A stretch of 64,000 nucleotides of DNA from an uncultured Chitinophaga sp. (lineage in GTDB: Bacteria; Bacteroidota; Bacteroidia; Chitinophagales; Chitinophagaceae). Each line of letters starts with the position of its first letter. Position 1 is the first letter of the stretch. The DNA is taken from the NCBI RefSeq assembly GCF_937898475.1, contig NZ_CALEJS010000016.1, positions 970,572 to 1,034,571 of the forward strand. Reading direction: 5' to 3'. The notes beneath the pieces are model-generated. The model saw only the letters and a program-made list of their open reading frames with translations, was not told the origin of the DNA and made no database searches. Below are positions 32,501 through 41,277 of this stretch, piece after piece. Both the position numbers and the translations under genes were made by a program.

Positions 32501-33181
32501 TTATACAGCTACCTGTTGAACAAGCAAACTGTCTGATTCTGACCCGATCACCAGTGTATCATCGAGAAAAGTTACCACACCGGTTTCCACATCATACAAT
32601 GCGCCGATGATACCCACTTCGCCTTTTAATATCATATCGCGGAGGATCATGCTTTGTTCCAAAACCGCCTGTACAGAGCGTTCTGTATGGATCTTGGTAA
32701 CAGCATCCACAAACAGGTGATTGTGGGAGGTCCTGTTTTCACGAATGGTTTTTTCTGCGTACACAGAAGGACTGATCTTATTAAGCAGGGCGGTAAGATT
32801 GCCCATTTCCACATGGTCGCAGGCGCCCTTAATAGCACCGCATTTCGTATGTCCCAGTACTACAATGAACTTTGATCCGGCTACTTTACAGGCATATTCC
32901 AGGCTGCCCAGCACATTGTCGCTTATAACAGCGCCGGCTAAACGGATGCTGAAAATGTCGCCCAGGCCCTGATCAAAGATCAGTTCTGCAGATGTGCGGG
33001 AATCCATACAGCTTACGATGGCAGCCATGGGCCACTGTCCGTCAGAGGTTTCATTCATCTGCTGCAACAGGTTGCGGTTAATACGCAGGTTATCCACAAA
33101 ACGGGCATTACCTGATTTCAGCAGCCCGAGCGCCTGCCGGGGAGTTATATTGGCTTGTGATATTTTATTCAGTGTTTTCAT
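32501..33181 (-). CDS. Beta-class carbonic anhydrase
   Basis: This enzyme interconverts CO2 and bicarbonate. The 226-residue protein has the beta-class zinc ligands: C58 with D60 and R62 in SCMDSRTSAELIF, and H111 with C114 in GHTKCGAIKGAC. Residues 75-100 (DIFSIRLAGAVISDNVLGSLEY) form the conserved core. The last 40 residues include EVGIIGALYDVETGVVTFLD, typical of the Bacteroidota branch. It has no signal peptide, so it acts in the cytosol. It follows the SulP transporter by 44 bases on the same strand; the pair fits bicarbonate uptake and use, or pH homeostasis. Confidence 0.94.
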   Translation of the reverse strand: MKTLNKISQANITPRQALGLLKSGNARFVDNLRINRNLLQQMNETSDGQWPMAAIVSCMDSRTSAELIFDQGLGDIFSIRLAGAVISDNVLGSLEYACKVAGSKFIVVLGHTKCGAIKGACDHVEMGNLTALLNKISPSVYAEKTIRENRTSHNHLFVDAVTKIHTERSVQAVLEQSMILRDMILKGEVGIIGALYDVETGVVTFLDDTLVIGSESDSLLVQQVAV

Positions 33182-33225
33182 GATGTTGTTGTTTTAATCC
33201 ATTCTCAAATGATCTACATTCCTGT

Positions 33226-34878
33226 TTAGTTAAACTGCAGTTCTTTCATCAGCTGTTCGTGATCTCCCGATGAAAGTACCTGTACATGTGTGTCTCCGTT
33301 CGCCGGATGTTCTGCACTATCCTCCCGTTTTGTATTCGGTATCTTATATACCTCTTTAAAACCGGTGAATATTACATTAATCTTCTTTTGCGCCGCTTTT
33401 ACGTCTTTGAATTCGCGCATGATCTCTAAAACATCATGGTCTATGTATGCTGTTTTGCTGGCGTCTATTACCACAGAGCTGTTCTCCGGCATATGGTCCA
33501 ACGTCAGCAGGATGCTGGCTTTATTAAGGAAGGAAACCTCCTGTGCGAGTTCCAGGCGGATGGTATCTCCGCTGTGATATTGCTCCTTACGGAAGAAGTA
33601 AGGGCTTCTCATGTTACCCCTCAGAATAAATATTACGCTTACAGCCATACCCAGGGCGATACCAACCAGCAGGTCGGTGAATACAATAGCTACTACCGTT
33701 ACCAGGAAGGGGATCCACTGGTATTTACCGTTGCTGAACATTTCTTTGAAAATGGAAATTTTACACAGTTTGTAGCCGGTAACCAGCAGTACTGCAGCAA
33801 GGGTGGCCAACGGAATTTTATTCAGCAGGCCGGGTATCAATGCAGCACAAAGCAGCAACAGGGCGCCATGGGTAATGGTAGCCAGTTTGGTGCGGCCGCC
33901 AGCGTTAATATTGGCGGAGGAACGCACAATTACAGAGGTAATGGGCAGACCACCAATCAAACCACTGATTATATTACCGATACCCTGCGCGCGTAATTCG
34001 CGGTTGGGAGAAGCGTTACGTTTCAGCGGGTCAAGCTTTTCAGTAGCTTCTACATTCAGCAGGGTTTCTACGGATGCCACAATGGCAATAGTGATAGCTA
34101 CCGTCCACACTTCTTTGTTCGTGATGGCGTTGAAATTAGGCAGGGTGAACTGACCGATGAAATCACCGAAGCTCTCTGCCACAGGCAGGCTTACCAGGTG
34201 ACTTTGGGCCAGGGCCAGGCTGCTGTCCATATTGATGAAAAGGATATTCAGTAAAGCGCCGGCTATAACAGCCACCAGTGGCGCCGGTACAGCGTTCACT
34301 TTAGGTATTTTGCTCCAGTACAGGATGATCAGTATTGAGACCACTGTAATAAGCGTTGCGCCCAGGTGAATGTGGTTAAGGGTAGAAAGTAAAGCGGTAA
34401 AGCTGTTGTCGCCATCTACCTGGATGAAGGTAAAGTCGCCCTCAGCGTTTTTGTCGTACCCGAAGGCATGCGGCAACTGTTTTAAGATGATAATGATACC
34501 AATAGCGGTCAACATGCCCTTGATCACATTGGAAGGGAAATAGTTGGCCACGGTGCCGGCTTTTATAATTCCCAGCAGCAGCTGTATAGCGCCGCCAATC
34601 AATACGGCCAGCAGGAATATATCAAAAGCGCCCAGTTTGGTGATGGCGGTAAGCACTACTGCGGTAAGGCCTGCTGCCGGACCGCTCACGCTAAGCTGGG
34701 ATCCACTTAAGGCGCCTATTACAAGGCCGCCAACGATGCCGGAGATCATACCGGCAAATAAAGGCGCTCCGGAAGCCAGGGCAATACCCAGGCAGAGGGG
34801 AACGGCTATCAGAAAAACTACTAACCCGGCAGAAAGATCTCCTTTCAGGTTTGAGAATAAAGGCGTTTGCTTGCTCAT
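33226..34878 (-). CDS. SulP-family anion transporter with STAS domain, probable bicarbonate/sulfate permease
   Basis: This 550-residue inner-membrane protein is a SulP (SLC26-like) anion transporter. It begins FSNLKGDLSAGLVVFLIAVPLCLGIALASGAP, the usual first helix, and shows the GPAAGLTAVVLTA and LIGGAIQLLLGIIKAG family segments and about a dozen hydrophobic spans. A cytosolic STAS domain covers about 430-545 (SFLNKASILLTLDHMPENSS, VVIDASKTAYIDHDVLEIMR). It is followed by a beta-carbonic anhydrase 44 bases downstream, which points to bicarbonate as the most likely substrate, although sulfate cannot be ruled out. A structured leader (34934-35021) lies between this gene and the upstream small exported-protein gene, which reads in the same direction. 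Confidence 0.9.
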   Translation of the reverse strand: MSKQTPLFSNLKGDLSAGLVVFLIAVPLCLGIALASGAPLFAGMISGIVGGLVIGALSGSQLSVSGPAAGLTAVVLTAITKLGAFDIFLLAVLIGGAIQLLLGIIKAGTVANYFPSNVIKGMLTAIGIIIILKQLPHAFGYDKNAEGDFTFIQVDGDNSFTALLSTLNHIHLGATLITVVSILIILYWSKIPKVNAVPAPLVAVIAGALLNILFINMDSSLALAQSHLVSLPVAESFGDFIGQFTLPNFNAITNKEVWTVAITIAIVASVETLLNVEATEKLDPLKRNASPNRELRAQGIGNIISGLIGGLPITSVIVRSSANINAGGRTKLATITHGALLLLCAALIPGLLNKIPLATLAAVLLVTGYKLCKISIFKEMFSNGKYQWIPFLVTVVAIVFTDLLVGIALGMAVSVIFILRGNMRSPYFFRKEQYHSGDTIRLELAQEVSFLNKASILLTLDHMPENSSVVIDASKTAYIDHDVLEIMREFKDVKAAQKKINVIFTGFKEVYKIPNTKREDSAEHPANGDTHVQVLSSGDHEQLMKELQFN

Positions 34879-34933
34879 AATCCAAAGGATTTAAAAGTCT
34901 GTTAAGTGAGATGTTCACAGGACTTATCCTACG

Positions 34934-35021
34934 GTTCTGCGGCACATTAAATAATGTATGGGTATGCGACTCCCTGTGTTATCAGTCATAACAGTGGAGG
35001 CATACATTAATTCCGCAGAAC
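34934..35021 (-). promoter_or_regulatory. Possible structured RNA leader upstream of the SulP gene
   Basis: Read on the minus strand, GTTCTGCGG (35013-35021) pairs with CCGCAGAAC (34934-34942), inside it AATGTATG pairs with CATACATT (35001-35008 with 34953-34960), and at the tip TGTTAT-GACTG-ATAACA forms a hairpin (34977-34993). The nested 88-nt rod ends 56 bases before the SulP start codon. There is no T-run. It does not match a riboswitch that I know. Confidence 0.5.
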
Positions 35022-35112
35022 AGCAGAATAACTCAGTTGATCAATAGATAATTAATAATAGAGATGAAAACAGATGTTACAGAAAGTGTAACACCAGATA
35101 ATAGAGATGGGC

Positions 35113-35403
35113 TTAACAGTTGGGAGGTGGAGCATGTATTTCACGAGCCGGCCCTGAGGGGATGTCCTCAAACAGCTGGTATTGTACAATATTCAGGTAC
35201 AATGCCGGTGCAAATTTGAGGGCGGCATCGTCATGATTATAATATTTGAGTTCTTTGGCCAGCTTTACATTATCACCACTGCAGCCATCAACCGGGTGCT
35301 CTTCAACGATCTGATTATTAAACAGCAGCTTGCCCATCTCCTTTATCGGGAGCAGTTGTGTGCCCATGAGCACCAGGAAAACTATGCTGATAAACTTCTT
35401 CAT
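35113..35403 (-). CDS. Small exported protein, unknown
   Basis: This 96-residue protein has an N-terminal signal or membrane segment (FISIVFLVLMGTQLLPI) and a short mature part with HPVDGCSGDNVKLAKELKYY, FAPALYL, LFEDIPSGPAREIHAPPPNC. Two cysteines (in DGCSGD and the last residue) could form a disulphide. I recall similar short secreted proteins in Chitinophagaceae without assigned function. A TACTTTTG -7 box on this strand lies at 35422-35429, which supports expression. It stands alone upstream of the SulP gene. Confidence 0.65.
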   Translation of the reverse strand: MKKFISIVFLVLMGTQLLPIKEMGKLLFNNQIVEEHPVDGCSGDNVKLAKELKYYNHDDAALKFAPALYLNIVQYQLFEDIPSGPAREIHAPPPNC

Positions 35404-35697
35404 TGTGAGTTAAACCGGTAACAAAAGTAATTAACCAAGTTTGTACTTTGAAAATACGACAATTAAAAAAATGTTAAAAGGATTTTGGCGAAAACTCATC
35501 CTTTAATAGTGCCGTTCATCATAATATAATTCCACCAATTTCGTGCTTTGAAAAACCTTTCTCCGCCACCATGGCCTGTTTTATCATTTCTTAAGGTAAT
35601 ATTCTAAACAAGTTATTTTGCCTTCCATGGTATTATGTATTGCATAGTAGTAAATTTTACCTATTTTTGTATTGTAAAGTTAAAAAGCTCACTTGCC
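35404..35697. promoter_or_regulatory. Divergent promoter region between the exported protein and padR
   Basis: These 294 bases contain the -7 box of the leftward exported-protein gene (35422-35429) and the strong padR promoter (35640-35669). The rest is AT-rich, with no reading frame of note. Confidence 0.5.
35640..35669 (+). promoter_or_regulatory. Bacteroidota-type promoter of padR-pspC
   Basis: TTG (35640-35642), 19 bases, TATTTTTG (35662-35669) gives a full match to the Bacteroidota consensus, 28 bases before the padR start codon. The bases ATTGCATAGTAGTAAATTTT across it contain no obvious palindrome by eye, although PadR proteins usually repress their own gene. Confidence 0.75.
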
Positions 35698-36045
35698 ATG
35701 AACATAGATAACACACAATCACAGATGCGGAAGGGGGTGCTGGAATTTTGCATCCTCTCCATCATCAAGCAAGGAGAAGCTTATCCTTCAGACATTATTG
35801 AAAAAATGAAAGAGGCGAAGCTGGACATCCTGGAGGGCACTCTGTATCCCTTACTAACACGCTTGAAGAATGCGGAACTGCTAACTTACCGTTGGGTAGA
35901 AAGTAGCTCCGGGCCACCGCGCAAGTATTTTACCCTGACCGACAAAGGCGACACTTTTTACAAGGAACTGGAAACAACCTGGAATGAGTTGGCTAATGCG
36001 GTCCACCAGTTAACACAAACCAACAACTCCGTCCAAGATCTATAA
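35698..36045 (+). CDS. PadR-family transcriptional regulator
   Basis: This 115-residue winged-helix protein belongs to the PadR family (repressors that sense small phenolics or membrane stress). Signs are MRKGVLEFCILSIIKQGEAY near residue 10, the recognition-helix part LDILEGTLYPLLTRLKNAEL near 43 and the wing WVESSSGPPRKYFTLTDKG near 67. The start at 35698 (MNIDNTQSQ) agrees with the promoter at 35640; the upstream 21 codons are rejected. It is followed after 53 bases by a PspC-domain membrane protein. PadR-PspC pairs are common in Bacteroidota, where the PadR protein probably controls the membrane protein. Confidence 0.92.
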   Translation: MNIDNTQSQMRKGVLEFCILSIIKQGEAYPSDIIEKMKEAKLDILEGTLYPLLTRLKNAELLTYRWVESSSGPPRKYFTLTDKGDTFYKELETTWNELANAVHQLTQTNNSVQDL

Positions 36046-36098
36046 CCTAAACCAGAAAGAAACAGCCCCAGCTGTTGAAAATCAAAACTGTACGTAAG

Positions 36099-37919
36099 AT
36101 GAAAAAGATTATTAACATAAACCTCGCCAGCCGCCTGATACCCATAGAGGATAGTGCCTATGAGATATTGAGGCAGTACCTGGAAAGTCTGAAGCGATAT
36201 TTTGCCAGGGAGGCCGGGGCCGATGAGATCGTTAGTGATATTGAAAGCCGCATTGCCGAGCTGTTCCAGGAAAAGCTGAAGAAAGGCGCTCACTGTATTA
36301 CCGATGAGGACGTGGAGGCCATCAAAGCTTCTATGGGTACGCCTGAGCAGTTTGAAGAAACTGCCGCCGGAGAAGAAGCCCAATCTGGCCAGACCCAGCA
36401 GCAGGAACCAGTAATGGGCCGTCCGCGCAAAAGGCTGTACCGTGACCCGGACAATAAGGTACTGGGTGGTGTGTGTAGTGGCCTGGGTGCTTATCTGAAC
36501 GTAGATCCCGTAGTGTTCCGTATCATATTTGCCCTGTTGGCCATTGGTGGTTTTGGCTCCGGCATACTTGTATATTTCATTCTCTGGATTGCTACCCCCG
36601 AAGCTAATACTGCTGCAGAGAAGCTGGAAATGAGAGGAGAAAGGGTAGACCTGAACAATATCCGCGCTACTGTACAGGATGAGATCAACTCCCTGAAAGG
36701 GCAGTTCAAAAACGTAGGGGAGGATATGCGAAATTTTTCACAGGGCCGCGGAAGGCAGGTTGGTAATGATATTGAGCGGATCTTCCGCGGTTTCATTACC
36801 GGCCTGGGGAAAGTGCTGTTGTTTGTTACGAAGGGATTCATCTACTTCCTGGCAGCGGTAATATTATTCAGCCTTATTATAGCTGGTATTGTTATTGCTG
36901 CTTCCTCTGCGGCCCTCTTCCCGCTGAAAAGCCTCTTGCTGGCTTCTCCATTGCAAAATACCCTGTTCTGGCCTGCTGTAATCCTGCTGTCAGGTATACC
37001 GGTAGTAGCCCTTGTAATGTTCCTTATCCGTAAGCTTACCGGTATAAAGCAAACCAACCGCTATGTGGGCTATACGCTCAGCTTTCTGTGGGTGATTGGC
37101 CTGATCTGCGCTATCTGGCTGATTGCGTCTGTAGCCAAAGACTTCAGGACCAGCTACCGCCAGAAAGACAATTATACGATCATCCAGCCCAGTAAAGGTA
37201 AGCTGATCATCAAGAAGACTGAAGATCAGGTGGAAATGGATGATGTGGATTTCTTTGAAGGCGATCTCCGGGTGACAGATGATACCGCTATCATTGACAA
37301 TATCCGGGTAAAACTGGAAAAGAGCACTACGGACAGTTTCCAGGTAGAGGTGATACGCAGTTCCCGTGGCCGTACCATTGCCCAGGCAAAAAGACTGGCC
37401 AACGAAATACAGTTCCAGCTGAACCAGCAGGACTCCCTGCTCTACCTGCCCGCCGGTCTCAGTATACCGCGAAACTCCAGTTTCCGTGAACAAAAAGTGA
37501 CCGTTGTGGTGAAAGTGCCCGTAGGTAAGAATATAGAAGTTGACCCGGAAGTTTACCACCGCTACCACTTTGTGAGGGGCTGGAAAGAAGACTGGTGGGA
37601 TGAGTGGGACGAATGGGATCGTGACCATGACGGACCGGTACAGCTGAGGATGACGATAGACGGGCTGGACAATATCAGCATAGAGAAAGTGCATAAGGAT
37701 ACGAACGAAAGCCGCGATCGTAAACATACTGGCAGAGATTCGCTGCAGGATAATTACCGTTATCAACGGGACGACCGGCAGGAGAGGAATGATACCCCTT
37801 CCACCCAAAAAGAAGCGGCTACCGTAAGCACAGGCGCCAATGTTACCGCTCAGGTGAACGCACCGGCGATAGAAAGTGCCTCCATGATCCTGTACAGCGT
37901 TTATAATATGTTAAAATAA
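36099..37919 (+). CDS. PspC-domain multi-span membrane protein
   Basis: This 606-residue protein combines a cytosolic N-terminal module with a PspC domain. The first 85 residues (MKKIININLASRLIPIEDSAY and AREAGADEIVSDIESRIAEL) are a helical region, often called DUF1707-like or 'permease N-terminal'. The PspC domain follows at about 113-175 (KRLYRDPDNKVLGGVCSGLG and YFILWIATPE). Residues 230-350 hold three or four further membrane helices. The C-terminal 250 residues are soluble and end in low-complexity, charged sequence with a short W/D-rich patch (DWWDEWDEWDRDHD). It probably senses or buffers membrane stress, under the adjacent PadR. A TTG start eight codons earlier is less likely than the ATG at 36099. 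A good terminator follows. Confidence 0.88.
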   Translation: MKKIININLASRLIPIEDSAYEILRQYLESLKRYFAREAGADEIVSDIESRIAELFQEKLKKGAHCITDEDVEAIKASMGTPEQFEETAAGEEAQSGQTQQQEPVMGRPRKRLYRDPDNKVLGGVCSGLGAYLNVDPVVFRIIFALLAIGGFGSGILVYFILWIATPEANTAAEKLEMRGERVDLNNIRATVQDEINSLKGQFKNVGEDMRNFSQGRGRQVGNDIERIFRGFITGLGKVLLFVTKGFIYFLAAVILFSLIIAGIVIAASSAALFPLKSLLLASPLQNTLFWPAVILLSGIPVVALVMFLIRKLTGIKQTNRYVGYTLSFLWVIGLICAIWLIASVAKDFRTSYRQKDNYTIIQPSKGKLIIKKTEDQVEMDDVDFFEGDLRVTDDTAIIDNIRVKLEKSTTDSFQVEVIRSSRGRTIAQAKRLANEIQFQLNQQDSLLYLPAGLSIPRNSSFREQKVTVVVKVPVGKNIEVDPEVYHRYHFVRGWKEDWWDEWDEWDRDHDGPVQLRMTIDGLDNISIEKVHKDTNESRDRKHTGRDSLQDNYRYQRDDRQERNDTPSTQKEAATVSTGANVTAQVNAPAIESASMILYSVYNMLK

Positions 37920-37967
37920 GTTTTCAATCATCAACAATAAGTTCAATAGTTAACGGAAGAAATGAAT

Positions 37968-37991
37968 ACCACGGTCTCCACCGTGGTTTTT
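37968..37991 (+). terminator. Terminator after the PspC gene
   Basis: ACCACGGT and ACCGTGGT form an 8-bp stem with a CTCC loop, followed by TTTTTC and more T. It lies 49 bases after the stop codon. Confidence 0.85.
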
Positions 37992-38074
37992 CATTTTTTC
38001 CGGATTTGATCATTACCCTGACCTTTAATTGTATAGCTTTGCATATTTCAAACTTTCGATGATAAGGGTAAGGA

Positions 38075-40210
38075 ATGCAGGCAACGACTAAGGCATCTAT
38101 AAACATTGCGCTGGTAGGAAATCCGAATAGTGGAAAAAGCTCACTTTTTAATGCATTAACGGGTTTAAATCAGAAGGTTAGTAATTTCCCGGGGGTAACC
38201 GTTGACAAAAAAACAGGCACCAGCGGTATCTCAGCTGCATTGCATGCCAACATTATAGATCTCCCGGGTACCTACAGCCTGTATCCTAAAAGCGCCGACG
38301 AGTTTGTGACCTACGATGTGCTGGTGAACCCCAAAGGGAACGACCGTCCCGACATGATCCTCATTATCGCGGATGCCTCCAACCTGAAACGCAACCTGCT
38401 TTTTTGTTCCCAGATCATAGACCTGAAGATCCCGGTGATCATTGCCCTCACCATGATGGACATTGCCCGTAAAAAAGGCGTGGAAATTGATCTGGCAGGC
38501 CTTGAAAGGGAGCTGGGAGTACCGGTGGTAGCCATTAACCCACGTAAGAACAAAGGAATTTCCGAATTAAAGAAGAATATAGACCTCGTGGCCCGGGAAA
38601 ATTTCCGGCTGCCGGCGCGCGATTTTGTGGACAGTCATGCCATGGCGCCGGAAGTGGTAGACGAGATCAAGCAACATGTACAGGTTCGCAGCGATTACGC
38701 AGCCCTGCATATTGCCGTGAACAGTAACGAGTTGCATTTCCTGAACGGCGGGCAAAAACTGGCCATCAGGAATACATTGCAGGAACATCGCTTCAACAAG
38801 ACCAAGGTTCAGGCAGAAGAGATCATGCAGCGGTATGCCCGCATCAAGCATATCATGAAGGCAGCCGTGGTGGAGGCAGATCCGCTGGAAAAGCAGCTGC
38901 AGACCGAAAAGCTGGACAATATCCTGCTGCACCGCTTCTGGGGCTATGTGATATTGCTGGTGGTGCTATTCCTGCTGTTTCAAAGCATTTTCTGGCTGGC
39001 TTCTTACCCGATGGACGGCATCGAGGCTGCGTTTGGATCCCTGAGCGGCTGGCTGACAAATGTATTGCCGGATAATAAGCTAAGCGATATACTGATCAAC
39101 GGGATCCTGGCGGGAATCAGCGGCATTGCCGTTTTCATCCCGCAGATCATGATCCTCTTTGGCCTGATCACCGTATTGGAAGATACAGGTTATATGGCCC
39201 GGATCAGTTTTTTAACAGACCGGCTGATGCGCCAGGTTGGGCTGAACGGAAAGTCTGTTATGCCGCTGATCAGCGGGGTGGCCTGCGCGGTACCGGCTAT
39301 TATGGCTACCCGCAGTATTGAGAACAAAAAAGAACGATTGATCACTATACTGGTAACGCCGCTGATGAGCTGCTCTGCGCGGCTGCCTATCTATACCGTG
39401 ATGATCGCCCTGGTGGTACCGGATCATAAAGTGCTGGGTTTTCTGAGCCTGCAGGGATTGGTGATGATGGGGCTTTACCTGCTGGGTTTCTTTATGGCCC
39501 TGGTAATTTCCGCCATCCTGAAATGGTTTGTGGCGATCAGGGAGAAAAGTTATTTCATTATGGAACTGCCCGTATACCGTGCGCCCCGCTGGAAGAATGT
39601 AGGTACCACCATGCTGGAGAAAGCCAGGATATTTGTTATGGATGCGGGTAAGGTGATCATGGTGATCTCAATCATCCTCTGGTTCCTTGCTTCATATGGT
39701 CCCAGTGGAAGAATGGAACCTGTACACGCCAAATATGAAAAGCTGATGGCCGCCAATCCTGACCAGCAGGAAGAACTGGATAAAGCCTATCAATCAGAGA
39801 AACTGGCGAATTCTTATGCAGGTATTTTAGGCCACAGCATAGAACCTGTGATCCGTCCCCTGGGTTTTGACTGGAAAATAGGTATTGCACTGATCACCTC
39901 TTTTGCCGCCAGGGAAGTTTTTGTGGGCACCATGGCCACCCTCTATAGTGTGGGAGAAAGCCCGGAAGATAATGATGCCACCCTGCGCGAGAAAATGTCT
40001 GCCGCGGTGCGGGCAGACGGCACCCCCGTCTATACCCTGGCCACCGGTTTTTCCCTGATGTTGTTTTATGCTTTTGCCATGCAGTGTATGAGTACATTGG
40101 CCATTGTAAAAAGGGAAACAAAATCCTGGAAGATGCCCGCCATACAGTTGGTATATATGACCGCCCTGGCATATATCTGTAGTTTTATCGCCTTTCAGCT
40201 CCTGAAATAA
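38075..40210 (+). CDS. feoB: Ferrous iron transporter FeoB
   Basis: FeoB imports Fe2+ across the inner membrane and has a cytosolic G domain. In this 711-residue protein the G1 motif is GNPNSGKSS at residues 15-23, G2 is FPGVTVDK near 41, and G3 is DLPGTYSL near 62. G4, usually NxxD, is here ALTMMDIARKK with threonine in place of asparagine. Helical GDI-like part to about 285, then two Gate domains with GVACAVPAIMATRSIENKKE near 405 and the ISGIAVFIPQIMILFGL and AREVFVGTMATLYS segments. No FeoA domain is fused; a separate feoA lies at 1538. The start ATG at 38075 is preceded by AAGGGTAAGGA, one of the few clear ribosome sites in the window. Length is normal. Confidence 0.95.
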   Translation: MQATTKASINIALVGNPNSGKSSLFNALTGLNQKVSNFPGVTVDKKTGTSGISAALHANIIDLPGTYSLYPKSADEFVTYDVLVNPKGNDRPDMILIIADASNLKRNLLFCSQIIDLKIPVIIALTMMDIARKKGVEIDLAGLERELGVPVVAINPRKNKGISELKKNIDLVARENFRLPARDFVDSHAMAPEVVDEIKQHVQVRSDYAALHIAVNSNELHFLNGGQKLAIRNTLQEHRFNKTKVQAEEIMQRYARIKHIMKAAVVEADPLEKQLQTEKLDNILLHRFWGYVILLVVLFLLFQSIFWLASYPMDGIEAAFGSLSGWLTNVLPDNKLSDILINGILAGISGIAVFIPQIMILFGLITVLEDTGYMARISFLTDRLMRQVGLNGKSVMPLISGVACAVPAIMATRSIENKKERLITILVTPLMSCSARLPIYTVMIALVVPDHKVLGFLSLQGLVMMGLYLLGFFMALVISAILKWFVAIREKSYFIMELPVYRAPRWKNVGTTMLEKARIFVMDAGKVIMVISIILWFLASYGPSGRMEPVHAKYEKLMAANPDQQEELDKAYQSEKLANSYAGILGHSIEPVIRPLGFDWKIGIALITSFAAREVFVGTMATLYSVGESPEDNDATLREKMSAAVRADGTPVYTLATGFSLMLFYAFAMQCMSTLAIVKRETKSWKMPAIQLVYMTALAYICSFIAFQLLK

Positions 40211-40263
40211 TATAGCCGGGATAGTAGCGAATCGTTAAATTCGTAATTCACAATCCGAATGAT

Positions 40264-41208
40264 ATGAAAAGGCTACATCTTGCCAGTATTTGTCTGTTGA
40301 CCGCATTAGGCGCTGCTGCCCAGCAAAGGGACATTGATTCCCTGCAATTAATAAAAGACATCCGTACCCTGAGCGACAACAGGTTCGAGGGGCGCAGAAC
40401 CGGAACCAAAGGAAACCGGCTGGCGCAATTCTATATACTCGACCGTTTCAAACAGGCCGGCCTGCAGGCATATCACGGCACTTATGAATACCCTTTCTAT
40501 TTTATGGAGGGAGAAAAGCGGGTAATGGGTACTAACCTGTACGGATATATTCCAGGTAAGACGGCAGACGTCATTGTGATCACCGGACATTATGACCATC
40601 TAGGCATCAGAAGCGGGAGCAACCAGGCAGACAGTATTTATAACGGAGCAGATGATAATGCATCCGGCGCTGCTGCCTTACTGTCGCTGATCAGATATTA
40701 TAAGCAGCATCCTCCCAAACATACGCTGATATTTGCTGCGCTGGATGGCGAGGAGGAGGGGCTGCAGGGCGCCAAAGCTTTTCTGCAGCAAGCTCCCGTA
40801 CCGCTGGAACGTATTAAGCTCAATATCAACATGGATATGGTAAGCCGTAATGAGAAGGGAGAACTGTATGTGTGTGGCACTCATCATTACCCGGCGCTGA
40901 AACAATTCATTAGCAAGGTGGCAGACAGCAGCGCATTGAAAGTGCTGATGGGGCATGACAAGCCGGAAGAGGGGAGTAATGACTGGACCAATCAGAGCGA
41001 CCATTATGAGTTTCATAGAAAAGGAATACCCTTTCTTTATTTCGGGGTAGAGGATCATGCGGATTATCACCGGGCCAGTGATGAGTTTGAGCGGATAGAC
41101 CCGCGGTTTTATTACCAGGCGGTGCAAACGGTAAGAACAGCAATAGATGTTGCGGATGGTATGTCTGCCGGGGAACAGCTGCGTTCAAAGGTGATCTATA
41201 AGCAATAG
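40264..41208 (+). CDS. M28-family zinc peptidase, exported
   Basis: This 314-residue protein is an M28-type aminopeptidase-like metalloenzyme with a signal peptide (MKRLHLASICLLTALGAAAQ). The zinc and catalytic residues are seen in ITGHYDHLGIRSG near 103 (His/Asp), YNGADDNASGAAALLSL near 125 (bridging Asp) and LDGEEEGLQGAKAFLQ near 160 (Glu pair), then NINMDMVSRNE near 185 and HRASDEFERID near 277 for the last histidine. The set is complete, so activity is expected on peptides in the periplasm. The gene follows feoB by 53 bases but has no evident functional link to it. A strong bidirectional terminator separates it from the convergent S41 peptidase. Confidence 0.92.
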   Translation: MKRLHLASICLLTALGAAAQQRDIDSLQLIKDIRTLSDNRFEGRRTGTKGNRLAQFYILDRFKQAGLQAYHGTYEYPFYFMEGEKRVMGTNLYGYIPGKTADVIVITGHYDHLGIRSGSNQADSIYNGADDNASGAAALLSLIRYYKQHPPKHTLIFAALDGEEEGLQGAKAFLQQAPVPLERIKLNINMDMVSRNEKGELYVCGTHHYPALKQFISKVADSSALKVLMGHDKPEEGSNDWTNQSDHYEFHRKGIPFLYFGVEDHADYHRASDEFERIDPRFYYQAVQTVRTAIDVADGMSAGEQLRSKVIYKQ

Positions 41209-41223
41209 GTGCTTTTCATAAAT

Positions 41224-41260
41224 AAAAAAGGCTGCTCGATTTGTTTGAGCAGCCTTTTTT
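41224..41260. terminator. Bidirectional terminator between convergent peptidases
   Basis: AAAAAAGGCTGCTC (41224-41237) pairs perfectly with GAGCAGCCTTTTTT (41247-41260) around a nine-base loop, giving a 14-bp stem with T-runs in both directions. Confidence 0.92.
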
Positions 41261-41277
41261 CATTTATAACAGTTGGG

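Noticed and set aside
32501..34878. Sulfate assimilation locus
   Set aside because: Carbonic anhydrase as the only partner and no cys genes nearby make bicarbonate more likely.
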